Shown here in pieces: positions 1 through 9,971 of a stretch of DNA of 64,000 nucleotides; position 1 is the stretch's first letter, and every line of letters starts with the position of its first letter. Both the position numbers and the translations under genes were made by a program. Location: NCBI GenBank assembly GCA_015680685.1, contig MNCI01015735.1:97056-161055 (forward strand), in the 5' to 3' direction. Origin of the DNA: Gnetum montanum (taxonomy: Eukaryota; Streptophyta; Gnetopsida; Gnetales; Gnetaceae). The notes below the pieces were generated by a model. That model had not been told where the DNA came from. It saw only the letters and a program-made list of their open reading frames with translations, and did not search any database.

Positions 1-495
1 GAAAAAAAAAACCAAAGTGAGGATTCAAAGCACACCCCTTAGATGAAATAAAATTTGAGCTGCAAGCACTGGTTATGGAACCAAAGTGTTCCCTCTAACT
101 AAGGCCCTTCTCGCTTCCCATTCTCTCCGTTGTTTCGTCGGAATGGTGGTGGCTCTTTGAAGATGCATCCTTGTTCTCCACATGGATGGTCTAACCAAAT
201 GCATTGATGCGAAGTCACTGGATGTGGTTGGTTTGAGCCGGAGTTGGAATGAGATTCGCCAAGTCACATTAATCATAAAACACACAAGGGGCTGTACACC
301 ACCTTGTTCTTGGGATTCCATTCCACTTCTCTTCTTCCCATCCTTCTCTCCATTGTTCACCTCATTGCCGGTTGTATCATTGTATATACTTTAGTTGATG
401 CTTTGTTTTCTTTTTGGTAAATTCTTCCGGTTAAGACTTTAACTCTTGTTTCCAAAGGACATTCCCCGAGCCTACGGACTCTTTGAATGTGGGAT

Positions 496-544
496 TGTCA
501 GGGCATTAAGGGCATGAGCCTGCTTTGGGGAGGACCCACTGACA
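496..544 (+). other. Conserved retroelement hairpin, copy in L
   Basis: The arms are tgtcag (496-501) and ctgaca (539-544), six perfect pairs. The loop carries the family core ctttggggaggacccact. Four related copies lie at 30206-30255, 35823-35874, 49266-49322 and 60948-60997. The other clear stems read GCAAG/CTTGC, so this copy keeps pairing with different bases. Confidence 0.6.
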
Positions 545-878
545 TTCCTATTTGGAACATTAGTTAACTTCTTTTCCTTAACGTTTTGCAATTAATTAAC
601 ATTTTTGTTCATTTCCATCATGACATCCTTTTTATCGATGCCATAGTTGTCCCTTTTTACCTATCATTCCTATTCCTTTTCTCTCTCCATTCTAACGCTA
701 CCGGAGGTTCGCGATTAGTCATGGGGGTACGGGGCCTGATTTTTCGATTTTTATCCTAAGCCCCGGATTTTTTCGTTTTTCTTCCTTACCCCTATACCTT
801 CGGTAGTCATCATCTATATTTTCCCAGATCCATATCAGCCATACCACACCTTAGCCAGTGAGCCTAAACCGAAGCAAG

Positions 879-938
879 GTATGCTTTACTTAATGATTCA
901 ATTACCCTTGCTAATATATGATGGTGTTGTGTGTGCAG
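879..938 (+). other. Putative short intron in the 3' leader of L
   Basis: The donor is caag^gtatgc and the acceptor gtgtgcag, directly before the ATG of the small 3' ORF. A branch-point-like ttgctaat lies in between. The same arrangement and nearly the same length occur at 30474-30535 in the element I1. Splicing is inferred from sequence only; 60 nt is short for a plant intron. Confidence 0.4.
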
Positions 939-1145
939 ATGGCAATCATACAACAACGGAATGGATCTGGAGCAGACACTTGGAATGGAGCAGCGCTGAA
1001 GCAGCATGCAAGGAGTGGAATTGATAATGCGCTTACAGATGGACAACGAAAGGCGCAATCTAGGCGTTGGCAGCAACAAGACTCTTCTTCTTTCTTCTCT
1101 TCTATTCTCTCTCCTCTTTTCTCTCAGCTGCCAACTGTGGCCTGA
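939..1145 (+). CDS. Small 3' ORF of element L, unknown function
   Basis: This is a 68-codon open frame starting MAIIQQRNGSGAD and ending in a serine-rich tail (SSSFFSSILSPLFS). It begins immediately after a splice-acceptor-like cag and ends about 175 bp before the 3' LTR. It is glutamine- and arginine-rich in the middle and has no motif I recognise. Its place matches the ORF3 gene of the autonomous copies and the 28-residue frame at 30536-30622 in I1, but the sequences are not obviously related. It may be non-coding leader with a chance open frame. Confidence 0.3.
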   Translation: MAIIQQRNGSGADTWNGAALKQHARSGIDNALTDGQRKAQSRRWQQQDSSSFFSSILSPLFSQLPTVA

Positions 1146-1343
1146 TGTCATTGTAATAAGGTGTTCACCCATGTTGTCATGAACACCAGTTTTTGTCAAG
1201 TCTTGTAATAAAGACCGTTCACATGTCATCCCATTAGTTCCATTTTCCCTAATAATCCCATACCTACCTGATATTATTGTAAGGAACTCGAGGACGAGTT
1301 TTCATTCAGTCATGGGGGTATGATGAGACGCGGTTTTCACTAG

Positions 1344-1445
1344 GCCGCGATATCGCGTACGCGATATCGCGGCCGACGCGATATCGCGTCTTCTCCTGCG
1401 ATATCGCGTACGCGATATCGCGTCCCGCCGCCATATCTATAAATA
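1344..1445 (+). promoter_or_regulatory. U3 core promoter of L: CpG palindromes plus TATA box
   Basis: The self-complementary motif cgcgatatcgcg and its near-copies occur about five times between 1344 and 1422, joined by tacg or short linkers. They are followed by ctataaataagagg, with the TATA box at 1438-1445. The solo LTR at 5732 keeps the same order with several CpGs already decayed. Confidence 0.6.
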
Positions 1446-1689
1446 AGAGGCGGCACTCCCTTCATTTCCCAATCCTGGCTAGTGTAGCGAAGCTCTGGCA
1501 GATTGATCACTCCAGAGTTAGAATTTTTCCCCATGTGCCCGCAGTAGGAGTCCTAGAGTGAACGGCTCTTTATTCGAGCAGCTTGTAACCTGAACCCAAG
1601 TTGTGTACGGCAATAAAGACGAACTTGTTTGGATAAACCTTGCAGCACGTGGTTTCATTTATTGCTTTATTTCCTGCTTTCCTAGTGCG

Positions 1690-2020
1690 TTCAAGTACGA
1701 CTTGATTACGAGCGTCTACGGACGTGTACGGCTAGTCAAGGAATCGGCTGCTTGACGCAATGCATGAGTACGACTCAATTACGAGCATTGGATGCTTGGT
1801 AACCCAGTAGCGTATTCCAGGATTCTGCGCTTGGTAACTCCCGGGTCTAATGTGTACGGCTAGTTGAGGAATCGGCTGCTCATTGCTAGGCTAGATCGTG
1901 TGATAAGTACGACTTAGTTACGAGCACCCACGGGTGTGTACGGCTGGCTAAGGAATCGGCTGCTTATCACACGTAGGCTAAATAGGTGCCTCAGTACGAC
2001 CACTTCGAGCACTTGCGTTA
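1690..2020 (+). repeat. Repeated U5 units in the LTR of L
   Basis: The phrase tacgact(t/c)(a/g)attacgagc recurs near 1695, 1769 and 1907, with a shorter form near 1996. Several units are followed by gtgtacggct and ggaatcggctgct. Other family LTRs carry one unit. This explains most of the extra length of this LTR. Confidence 0.6.
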
Positions 2021-2391
2021 CGTGTGGCGATCCCAGTAACGATTAGCGTTTGGTAAGCTGCAGTTGCATAGTTCAGGGTGTGTCCGGTAAGTGGGAACGG
2101 ATGCTGACGCTAGTTAATTTAGACTTAGATCTTAGTTAGAGTTAGTTTAGTTTTCTCAACCCTTTCTCCTGGTAGCATAGAAGATAAGCCGAAAATACCA
2201 AAAAAATCACATACCTCAGACTTGCTTAACCATACACCGTGACACATACAAGCAAGCCTGGGAAGACAACGAACGATTAACCCCAAGTGTTTCTTGTGGC
2301 GTTAAGGCCTTTAGTCTGCGGAGTTCAACCGGATCGCGCGTGCATGCTCGTATTCGTATGGTTGAGTGTAGGGGTACCTCGCCACTCATCA

Positions 2392-3879
2392 ATGGCTAAT
2401 TATATTTCATGTATTGTCAATCTAATCTTGGTTTTGATGTTTAATTTGTAATTCACCATTTTCATGACTTTTTGTTTTTCATTATGACTCTATCTTTCTA
2501 TTGCATCATCTTCTCTTGATGGTAGCAACATTACTTTTTTAGTAGATTTTCAAGACAAATGCATTCATCTCGATATCAAGTGGAGATGGCGCATTTAGAT
2601 GATAATGACTTATGAACATTTTTTACATGGATGGGCACATTCAACATGTTAGAATGCTTGATCAATCATTTAAGAAAACATAATTTGTACAATTTCAGGA
2701 GGTTGCTAATATGTGACTCGTTGTTAATAGGCAAGCATTTGTGGGGTTAACAAACTGACCATATTCACTTGAGGATTGATGTTTAGCTAGTATCATGTAA
2801 TGTTTAGTTATTGTTAATGGGTAAGCATTTGCGAGGTTTATTAATTGACCATGTTTGCTTAGGGATTGATGTTGGAGGTGGAAGCTTTGAAGGTGGTCAA
2901 GGTGAAGATAGAAGAAAGATCAATGTTAGATAAAAGATTATCTCTTTATGTATCTTATATTATGATTTATCCATTCAATGGATTTGTATTTTACTTGTAA
3001 ATATGAATTTTCTATTGCACTCAAATTCATGTTGAAACAAGGCCTAAGTAGACATGTATGTACTAGTGTGGATTTTCCAGTGATTTCTAAGTTTCAGTTT
3101 CTAAGTTTTTATATATTTATATGGTTTTATAAATATTTAAGTTATTTAAAAATCTGTTAAGAGATTAAGTTTTATTTCTCATGTGCTTTTAAGTGATTTT
3201 ATAAGTTATACATGGTTGAAATTTAGGATGTGATAGTAGGAATAGGATGATATGGCATTGAGTCAGATGATGGATAAATAGGAATTAAATATGAATAGGC
3301 ATGTAGGGTAATAGCAATAGGAGAAAAAGCCCTTACGTAGCCTATTCAACAAGAGGCTGAACAAACAAGGGAAATGAAGCAAACGCTATGTTATTCCAGT
3401 AAAGAGACATATTGATGTGATATGGTTCTTTAGGTGGATAAAAAGGAGCATTGGGAATATGATTTTATAAGAAATTTTATTCCTATGCCATGTTTATACG
3501 GTAATGCTCCTTGGAAGGCTTAAAAGATGTGGAAGCTTGAAAATTGTCTATGTTATTATATTAAGAAAGATGTATGACATATGATTCTCAAGGAGGTTGA
3601 AAGGATGAAGAACATTAAGTTTAATTTGCAAGCTAATAAGGTTATTACGAGTATTATTGTTCTAATTTTTCTTAGTGAAAGGTTGAAATAATATTTCTAG
3701 TTTCAAGTGGATCTTGGAAGATTTACAATTGCTAATTATTTGTAGTAAATAAAATTTTCTTCATTGAAAATAATTTATCCTTGGTCAATCAAGTCTTGTA
3801 TGTCATCTTTAAGATAATGACTATATTTACTCATCCTTAAAGACTTTGCACTATTGATTGGTATTGGAAGAAAAGGCAA
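2392..3879. other. Unassigned AT-rich DNA with an imperfect tandem duplication
   Basis: I see no gene here. A block at about 2720-2785 (gttaataggcaagcatttg, then gaggattgatgtt) is repeated imperfectly at about 2808-2872. The rest resembles heavily decayed repeat DNA and I could not assign it. Confidence 0.4.
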
Positions 3880-4490
3880 CATTACTTTGCTACTAGTTGG
3901 ATACTAGAGGTGTTAAGGAAGAAATAGAATAAACACTTTGAGTGTTTGGCTTTGTTTTCTCTTGTTTAGCCATTTTATTAGCTTTTTTTCTAATTGCAAG
4001 GAATTCTTAGTTACCATGTTGAAGTGTTGCTTCTTCAATTCTTCTAGTAGCTAGGAATGCATCATTTAGAGAATGAGGCTTAGGATGAGCCATCCTCTTC
4101 TAAATGTAGTCAATGACTATAGCTTCAAAGATATCTTAATGCTGACATTCACTTAGATGATAGGGTAGCTTCATTAAAGTAGCTATCCACCTTGAGATAA
4201 ACTTGTTTATGAGTTTATTTGCAGTGTGTTTCACAAAGATAAATCAAATGACATTATTGATTTATGACATGTTGAACTTAAAACATTTCATAAAGGCCAC
4301 AGAGAGCTATTCAAGGGATGCAATAGACCCACTAGACAAGGATCTATGCCATTCAAGTACGATTCCAAAACATGAGTTCAAAAAGTAATTAAAGACTATG
4401 AGAGGATAAGGGGACATCAGGATGCATTCATTCTTGAAGATTACCACATGGTTCATGGGATTGTCAGCCTCACTATTCTATTTGATAACT
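3880..4490 (-). pseudogene. Decayed Ty3/gypsy gag remnant
   Basis: Read on the minus strand, the region gives gag-like phrases interrupted by stops: a pattern like W-x-SLSSGSIASLE-x-LSVAF near 4310, LINKFISRWIATLMKL near 4190, and HPKPHSLNDAFLATRRIEEA near 4070. Their order matches the retrotransposon gag domain followed by the 'P-x-SL-x-EA' segment. It is not closely similar to the gag at 27323-28948, so it is probably a different gypsy lineage. No LTR or pol could be attached to it. Confidence 0.45.
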
Positions 4491-5731
4491 ATTGGAAGAG
4501 AAATGTCTTTAGATAGAATGGTCATTGGAACAACATGATTGATAGGATCATTCAACACTTAGTTTAGAAAGATAGGTTCTTCTCCTTATTTGTATTATCT
4601 TCATTGCTTTAAAATTGAGACATCATGTTTGTGAGCAAGGCTAACAATCATGGATTCATACCAGGAAGATTAGCTAAATGCTAAATGGAAGGGGAAGACA
4701 GGCTTATAGGTCCTTATGTAACAAGATTAATAGGATTAAATGATGACAATGGTTAACTTGGTTGGGTAATATTCAGGTGATATTATGCAAACAATGATGG
4801 GGTTATTACAAATATAGGAATAGGCATGAAAGGGAATGGTGGTAATGTAGGTAAAAATAAAATAAATTAAAACTAGTATAAGAATGAAAAAAGAAACATG
4901 GTTTTGCAAATAAAATGATATAAATAGAAAAATTAATAGAAAATGTAATGTTGATTACATCTGTAGGAAAATTGCTAAATCTATGCTAGGTAGAAGAAAA
5001 CGATTGAAATAAAGGAGAACATATAGCATTTAATCCAAGAAAAATATGTATAGAAAATGATAAGGAAAACTCTTCTTTATAGTTAGGGTAGATGGGGCTT
5101 TAGGACGTGATAGAAAAAAATAAAATTAAAAAAAATGATTAGAACCTGAAGATTAGCAATATGTTTAAAGAAGAACTAGGTAACTCAGAGGTTGTTGATA
5201 AGCAATTGCATTACCTTGATCTTTGATGTATACGCCTAATTGGATTTTTCTTTTGGGATAAATACTAATGCAAGTGTAGCCTAGCATGACAAGGATTTGG
5301 ATTGAACCAAATTGTTTGGGTTTAATCTAAGGATTTTTTCATGTGTCAAGTAGGTACATAATGAAGAGGATACAATTATATCAAATGAGCTTTATGGTTT
5401 GTAGGGGAATATGAGAGCTTTGAAATGTTAAAAACGGAATATCATTACCTAATGTAAATGTGCTTTAGGTCTAAAAAGGAAAAGATTATATTTAAAGGCT
5501 AAAATGACACTTAGGTCATTTATTTATAAACAAAAAAAATACCTTGTAGATCGTGAAGAAATAATGAATTAGGGCCCAAAAAGAAATTGTAGATGCTTTT
5601 AGATGTTGAGCTGTTAATTTGATATCAAAAATAATACCAAACATGTCAAAAATGATACAAAATGTCAAAGTCATGTCAAATCATGTAGAAAGATTGAATT
5701 ATGCTAATAGGTAACTATTAAAGAGATGTAT
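4491..5731. other. Unassigned AT-rich spacer
   Basis: I see no coding potential, structured RNA or clear repeat. The last five bases (5727-5731, tgtat) are the left target-site duplication of the solo LTR. Confidence 0.4.
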
Positions 5732-6427
5732 TGATGAGCCGCGATATCGCATCTGCCCCTGCGATATTGTGTACGCGATATCGCAGCCTGCCATCATGCC
5801 TATAAATAAGAGGCGACTTTCCCTTGTTCAGGCATCTAGAGTTAGACCCTTAGCCAAACTATACCAGTTTTACCATTCTAGAGTTAGAATAATTTCCATG
5901 TGCCCGCAGTAGGAGTCTCAAAGTGAATGGATCTTTATTCAAGCAAATTGTACCTGAGCACACATTTGTGTACGGTGATAAAGACGAACTTTCTGATAAA
6001 TCTTGCAGCATATGGACTAAGCTAAATAGGATTTAATTATTGTTAAATGTTTAAATGCTTTCCTAGATAATCAATCTCTCTCAACCATTGACTCTCCTAG
6101 TTAAGTGCATTCAGTATGACCGCTTCGAGCACGTGTGTAACGCTTGGTAACCCAGTAACGAGTAGCGTTTGGTAATCCCAGTAGCGTTGCACTGGTTCAA
6201 GGTGTGTGCGGCAAGTGGGAACGGATACTAATGCTAGGATAATTAAAATTTAGTTAGTGAATAGTTAATGAAAATTAGTTATTTAGTTCTCTTCACCTTT
6301 GCCTACTAGCATAGGTGTTAAAAAGATAAAAGTTATAAAAATCACATACCTCAAACTTACTTAACCATACAACTGTGAGACGCTTGTATTCATATGGTTG
6401 AGTGTAGGGGTACCTCGCCACTCATCA
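5732..6427 (+). repeat. Solo LTR of the Athila-like family (696 bp)
   Basis: It starts tgatgagccgcgatatcgc and ends gccactcatca, with the TATA box tataaata at 5801-5808. The flanks are tgtat at 5727-5731 and tgtat at 6428-6432, a perfect 5-bp target duplication. There is no polypurine tract before it and no primer-binding site after it, so the element was removed by LTR-LTR recombination. It is closest to the LTR at 1321-2391. Confidence 0.9.
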
Positions 6428-6500
6428 TGTATGTTGCACCCAAGCTTCTGAGCAACTTAAAGGAAGATAAGTATGAGTATAAAAGGTTATATATTCTAAC

Positions 6501-6620
6501 AATGAGGTATTAGCCTAGCAGTAGGACTTTTAATTTGAAAACTCGAAGTCATGGATTTGATTTTGGTGGGCAATGCTGAGTTATAAAGTTATATGTGGAT
6601 TATATATCTTGGGGTGTACA
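6501..6620 (+). mobile_element. SINE-like repeat, plus-oriented copy
   Basis: An A-box-like tagcctagcagtagg (6511-6525) and a B-box-like ggatttgatttt (6553-6564) lie at roughly tRNA spacing. The unit ends near ggggtgta. An inverted relative is at 6838-6975. It is short and degenerate, so the assignment rests on the promoter-box resemblance and the second copy. Confidence 0.4.
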
Positions 6621-6837
6621 TATGTTTCAATTATTTTAGGTTCCAACACTCCCAAATAGTTTAGAGTTACAATTAACCAAAGAACTTTAGGAAAAATATC
6701 AATGAGAGATCATGTAGTTTGTTATTTATCTTCTTTGACCAAAATTTGTAACCATCTTTGATAAACATATGAAGACACACATCTTTTTGGGGGAAATGGG
6801 AAGGAGCATTAGAATCTTAAAAAAACAATTGTAATAT

Positions 6838-6975
6838 AGGTACACCCCATGATATTAAGTTTAATTAGAACATTATAACTCAACATTGCCCACTAGAATC
6901 AAATCCATAACTTGGAGCTTTCAAATCAAGAGTCTTATTAATAGGCTAACATATTATTAAGGCATGTAACCTTGA
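6838..6975 (-). mobile_element. SINE-like repeat, minus-oriented copy
   Basis: On the minus strand this reads ttagcctattaataag, then ggatttgattc, then ggggtgta, in the same order as the copy at 6501-6620. Shared phrases include gggcaatg(c/t)tgagttata. The B box ggatttgattc is close to the tRNA consensus. Confidence 0.42.
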
Positions 6976-7029
6976 CAAGAATATGGAGGTAAAATGTTGT
7001 TGGTTTTAGTAACTAGTCTAGCAATCTTG

Positions 7030-8545
7030 CTTTCTAGATAGGGAAATAAGAGAAATCTTAATCATTATTGCTTAATTATAATTAATTCACTTTTCACTAA
7101 GCTTTTAGGTACTATTCTGGAGAATAAAATTAGTTCATGGGATAAATGCAAGGTCTTCATGCTTAGTCATAAACAAGCTTCAAGAGGAATCATTCTATCA
7201 TAGACCATCTAATAACTTTTTCTTATTGTGTAGATAAAGTGGAAAGGCCAACCATAGAACTTTTATCTACTTTATTGATTTTTCCAAAACTTATTATTCT
7301 CTTGCTTCAGATAAACTTTGGAATGGATTGGATGGCATTAACATTCCATAAGATCTCCTTTTTGCTGCTAAAAGAATCAATGAGATGGTTAACATTCTTA
7401 TTGAAGATAATCTTATTGGAGAAGGAATAATTATCAACATCTCAGAGTTAAACAAGGTTGTCCTTTGTCCCCTTCTTGTTTTGGCATATTTATAGATGAA
7501 TTGGAGGAATGGATGCAAAATGCCTTTAATCATGCTATGTTAGTAAATGGATTATTTCTGAACATGCTTGTCTTTGTAGATGATGTAGCCTTGATTGCAA
7601 AATCAAGTATAGGATTAAATTATATGCTTCAAATTCTCCATGACTACTATAACCATATTGGTATGAAAGTTAATATTGATAAGACTAAAATTCTAGTTTG
7701 TGGCATTAGAAATAGAAATTACAATTTTTTCCTTGGAGAAAAAAGATTTGATATATGTGAATCTTATAAATATTTGGGAGTTGAATTGGTAAGTAATTAT
7801 AGTTGGAATAGCCTTATTGCTCAAAGGGTTTCAAGTGGCATGCAAACTCTAATTGCTCTAAGAAATAATTGTAGTAGGAAACAAATTTTGGTAGGGAAGA
7901 TTAGAAGGAAACATTTTCGTAGTCTTGTCCAACTTGTATTATTATATGCATATGTTGCCTGGGAACCTTCTCTTTTCACGTATAATTAAAAAAATTAGAG
8001 TAGTTCAAAAATAGTTTCTTATATGTGAATTTTAAGTAAAAATGTAGATCTCTTATGATATTTTACTTTTAGAAGAAGATTTGTTTCCTCTTAAAGTTCA
8101 AGCCCTTTATCAATTTATTGCTTATGCCCAGAAGTTAAGTCATGTGGAGGAAGTCAATTATGTTAGGGATATAATAAATGCTACACAAGAAAATGGATGA
8201 TTGCATCAAGGAAAATTATGGCTTAAATCATGGAATATTGTAATAGAGGATTGTCTTTTTAACAAAAGCCTCTTTCAGAAGACTATAAAAGAAAAAATCT
8301 TGGCTAATGTTTAGCTAACACTGTCAAGGAAAACACATTTTTATTTACATTCTTTTAAAGGAGGTTTGTTATCTAGTACTCAAAAGTATCTTTCTTAGCT
8401 ATTCCTATTCATTTAAGGAATCAAATTACTAGAGCAACACTAAGCTCTCATAATCTCCTTATTGAACAATGATATTTTTAACTTTCTTCAAAAATATGTT
8501 GGGGCTTCATAACCATCCAACAAATCCTCTAGTTTTTAACTTAAT
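7030..8545 (+). mobile_element. LINE remnant, RTE-like
   Basis: The region encodes the second half of a non-LTR retrotransposon ORF2. First come decayed N-terminal RT phrases (about 7060-7450: LGTILENKISSWDK, then YFIDFSK). A 174-residue open stretch at 7465-7989 follows. Last are thumb-region phrases, for example LPLKVQALYQFIAYAQKL near 8090. No endonuclease domain or tail is visible. The FGIFIDELEEW motif is typical of plant RTE-like LINEs. Several frameshifts and stops make it inactive. Confidence 0.7.
7465..7989 (+). pseudogene. Non-LTR reverse transcriptase fragment
   Basis: The open stretch carries SPSCFGIFIDELEEW, then the catalytic box FVDDVALIAK (family form F-A-D-D-V), then VNIDKTKILVCG and YKYLGVEL. 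These are RT blocks in their normal order: the palm with the F-x-DD box, then the K-T-K and LG elements. The frame is open by chance retention; upstream palm blocks lie in other frames and an in-frame stop ends it in the thumb. It is a dead fragment, not a host gene. Confidence 0.7.
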
Positions 8546-9283
8546 AAGAATTTTTAGTTTCTAGTTTTAATTAGATGCTCTAGCCTAGTTGGTGGTGCTA
8601 GGTTTAAGGCCTATCACCAACCACTGGAAGTGTCTCCATTGTGACTTAACTCCTATGCATGGTCATGCATGGTAGCATGAGATATGCATACACCATAGTT
8701 CATGTGAAGGCTTGGATTTGTGAAAAATTCCAAATATATGTCCATACCAATAATTAAAAATAGATAAAGGAAACTTGAACCTTCAAGCTCTCACTTGATA
8801 ATGAAAGTGCATGCCACTATTCTCTTTGCTGAAATAAGATTAAAATCAAATTTTATTTTATTTAAGTAAGTGTTTCTCAATTTGTGAGAAAGCATGGGCT
8901 CATTGACAAGCAAGAGTAGAAGCTAAGGATATGTAAGCGTAGAAGCTAAGGATATGTAAGCATAGCTACTGATGGTCATCGAATATGCATAAGGTGACAC
9001 AGTAGGTATCCATGAAAATTAAGGTTGGTTCGCAAAAATGGTTTGGCTGCTTTCAAAATGCGGTAATAATTGGATACTTAGCTTCAATATTACGGAATTG
9101 CAAAGCACTTGATTCTGTAATTTCAAGCACCGTGCAAGCAGACTTTGCGGCCGTTCATTCGATGCCTCTTTCCAGGCATTTTGGCTTTTGGCCTTTACTT
9201 TGGTTCCGACTTCCGATTCCCATTATTGAGGAATATTTCACTTGAGAAAGTTCCGGTAGCACGTTAGCAACAGAACTTGCAGA
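8546..9283. other. Intergenic region upstream of NAGK
   Basis: This region must hold the NAGK promoter, but I could not place a convincing TATA box. It contains a perfect 23-bp tandem duplication (8916-8938 and 8939-8961). An A-box-like phrase (tagcctagttggtggtg, near 8581) has no matching B box on the same strand. Confidence 0.4.
8916..8961. repeat. Perfect 2 x 23-bp tandem repeat
   Basis: A 23-bp unit beginning gtagaagctaagg is present twice head to tail (8916-8938, 8939-8961) without mismatches, about 460 bp before the NAGK start codon. Confidence 0.9.
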
Positions 9284-9349
9284 ATGCATGCCATCTCCTC
9301 TGGAATGGACTAATTCGCTGCTGTGATGGACTATAACTCATTTCTGTGA
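9284..9349 (+). promoter_or_regulatory. Two tiny upstream ORFs in the likely NAGK leader
   Basis: Two ATG-started frames lie before the NAGK start: 9284-9313 (MHAISSGMD, stop) and 9326-9349 (MDYNSFL, stop). They matter only if transcription starts upstream of 9284, which the sequence alone cannot show. Confidence 0.35.
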
Positions 9350-9418
9350 AGAAGGAGAAGAAGCAGCAGCAGCAGCAAGAAGAAGAATCAGCGAAACAGG
9401 ACGGACTTGCAGAGACAC

Positions 9419-9971
9419 ATGAATACCGCCGCAGCAGCAGCAGCTGCTGCAGGAGCATCGGCTTCACTATCATCGTCATTTTCTTCTTCGCGGTTGCAAA
9501 AATCCACAGCGAGTGTGCTTTTTACGGATGCAACAGCACAGGCAAGTGGCAGGTTCAACTGCAAGGCCGCTAGGGTTAGGGCAAAGCCAAGAGTGAGTTG
9601 GATTCATGCCGCCGGCGCTGCTGCGGTAGAGAGCGCGGCGAAGAAGAAGGATGATGTGAATGTGAGAAAGTACAGCGATGAGGAGCGAGTGGACATTCTG
9701 TCGGAGGCGCTGCCGTTCATCCAGAAGTTCCAAGGCAAGACGATCGTGGTTAAGTATGGAGGTGCCGCCATGAAAAATGAGGATTTGAAGGATGGCGTCA
9801 TCAAGGACCTAGTCCTGCTGTCTTGCGTCGGGCTGAAGCCGGTGTTCGTGCACGGCGGCGGCCCCGACATCAACCACTGGCTCGCCAAGGTCGGCATTCA
9901 GCCACAGTTCCTGAACGGCTTCCGCGTCACCGATGCCGCCACCATGGAGGTCGTTGAAATGGTCCTGGCCG
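9419..9971 (+). CDS. NAGK: NAGK exon 1: transit peptide and N-terminal substrate-binding domain
   Basis: Residues 1 to about 75 are low in acidic residues and rich in Ala, Ser and Arg, as in plastid targeting peptides. The mature part starts around the helix [20 protein letters not shown], which is typical of arginine-sensitive NAGKs. It continues with KYGGAAM (phosphate-binding lysine and glycines), [21 protein letters not shown] and FRVTDA. The donor site g^gtaatc at 9971/9972 follows MVLAG. The second half of the exon is markedly GC-rich, unlike exon 2. Confidence 0.95.

Larger units (their letters stand above)
1..2391 (+). mobile_element. Athila-like Ty3/gypsy element L, 3' end only
   Basis: This is the 3' part of an LTR retrotransposon that begins left of the window. 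It holds a non-coding spacer (1 to about 870), a conserved hairpin, a tiny 3' ORF behind a short intron, a conserved pre-LTR segment ending in catgggggta, and the 3' LTR. The first 200 bases match the spacers of the elements at 23294-40737, 44686-57787 and 43078-62072, including the phrase aagcacacccctta. No pol sequence is visible. The structure from the hairpin onward matches the non-autonomous element at 26287-32000 better than the autonomous copies, so L may also be pol-less; the missing left part would decide. Confidence 0.8.
1321..2391 (+). repeat. 3' LTR of element L (1,071 bp)
   Basis: The LTR starts tgatgagacg directly after catgggggta and ends cgccactcatca, giving the family's TGATGA...TCATCA ends. 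U3 is packed with CpG palindromes, the TATA box is at 1438-1445, and an aataaag polyadenylation-type signal lies near 1610. It is longer than the 696-bp solo LTR at 5732-6427 because its second half contains repeated units. No primer-binding site follows, which fits a 3' LTR. Confidence 0.88.

Noticed and set aside
8575-8640. tRNA gene or SINE suggested by tagcctagttggtggtg
   Set aside because: No B box on the same strand, no cloverleaf, and no second copy found in the window.
9346-9573. Plus-strand frame overlapping NAGK exon 1
   Set aside because: Shadow of the GC- and CAG-rich exon 1; NAGK frame and homology are unambiguous.
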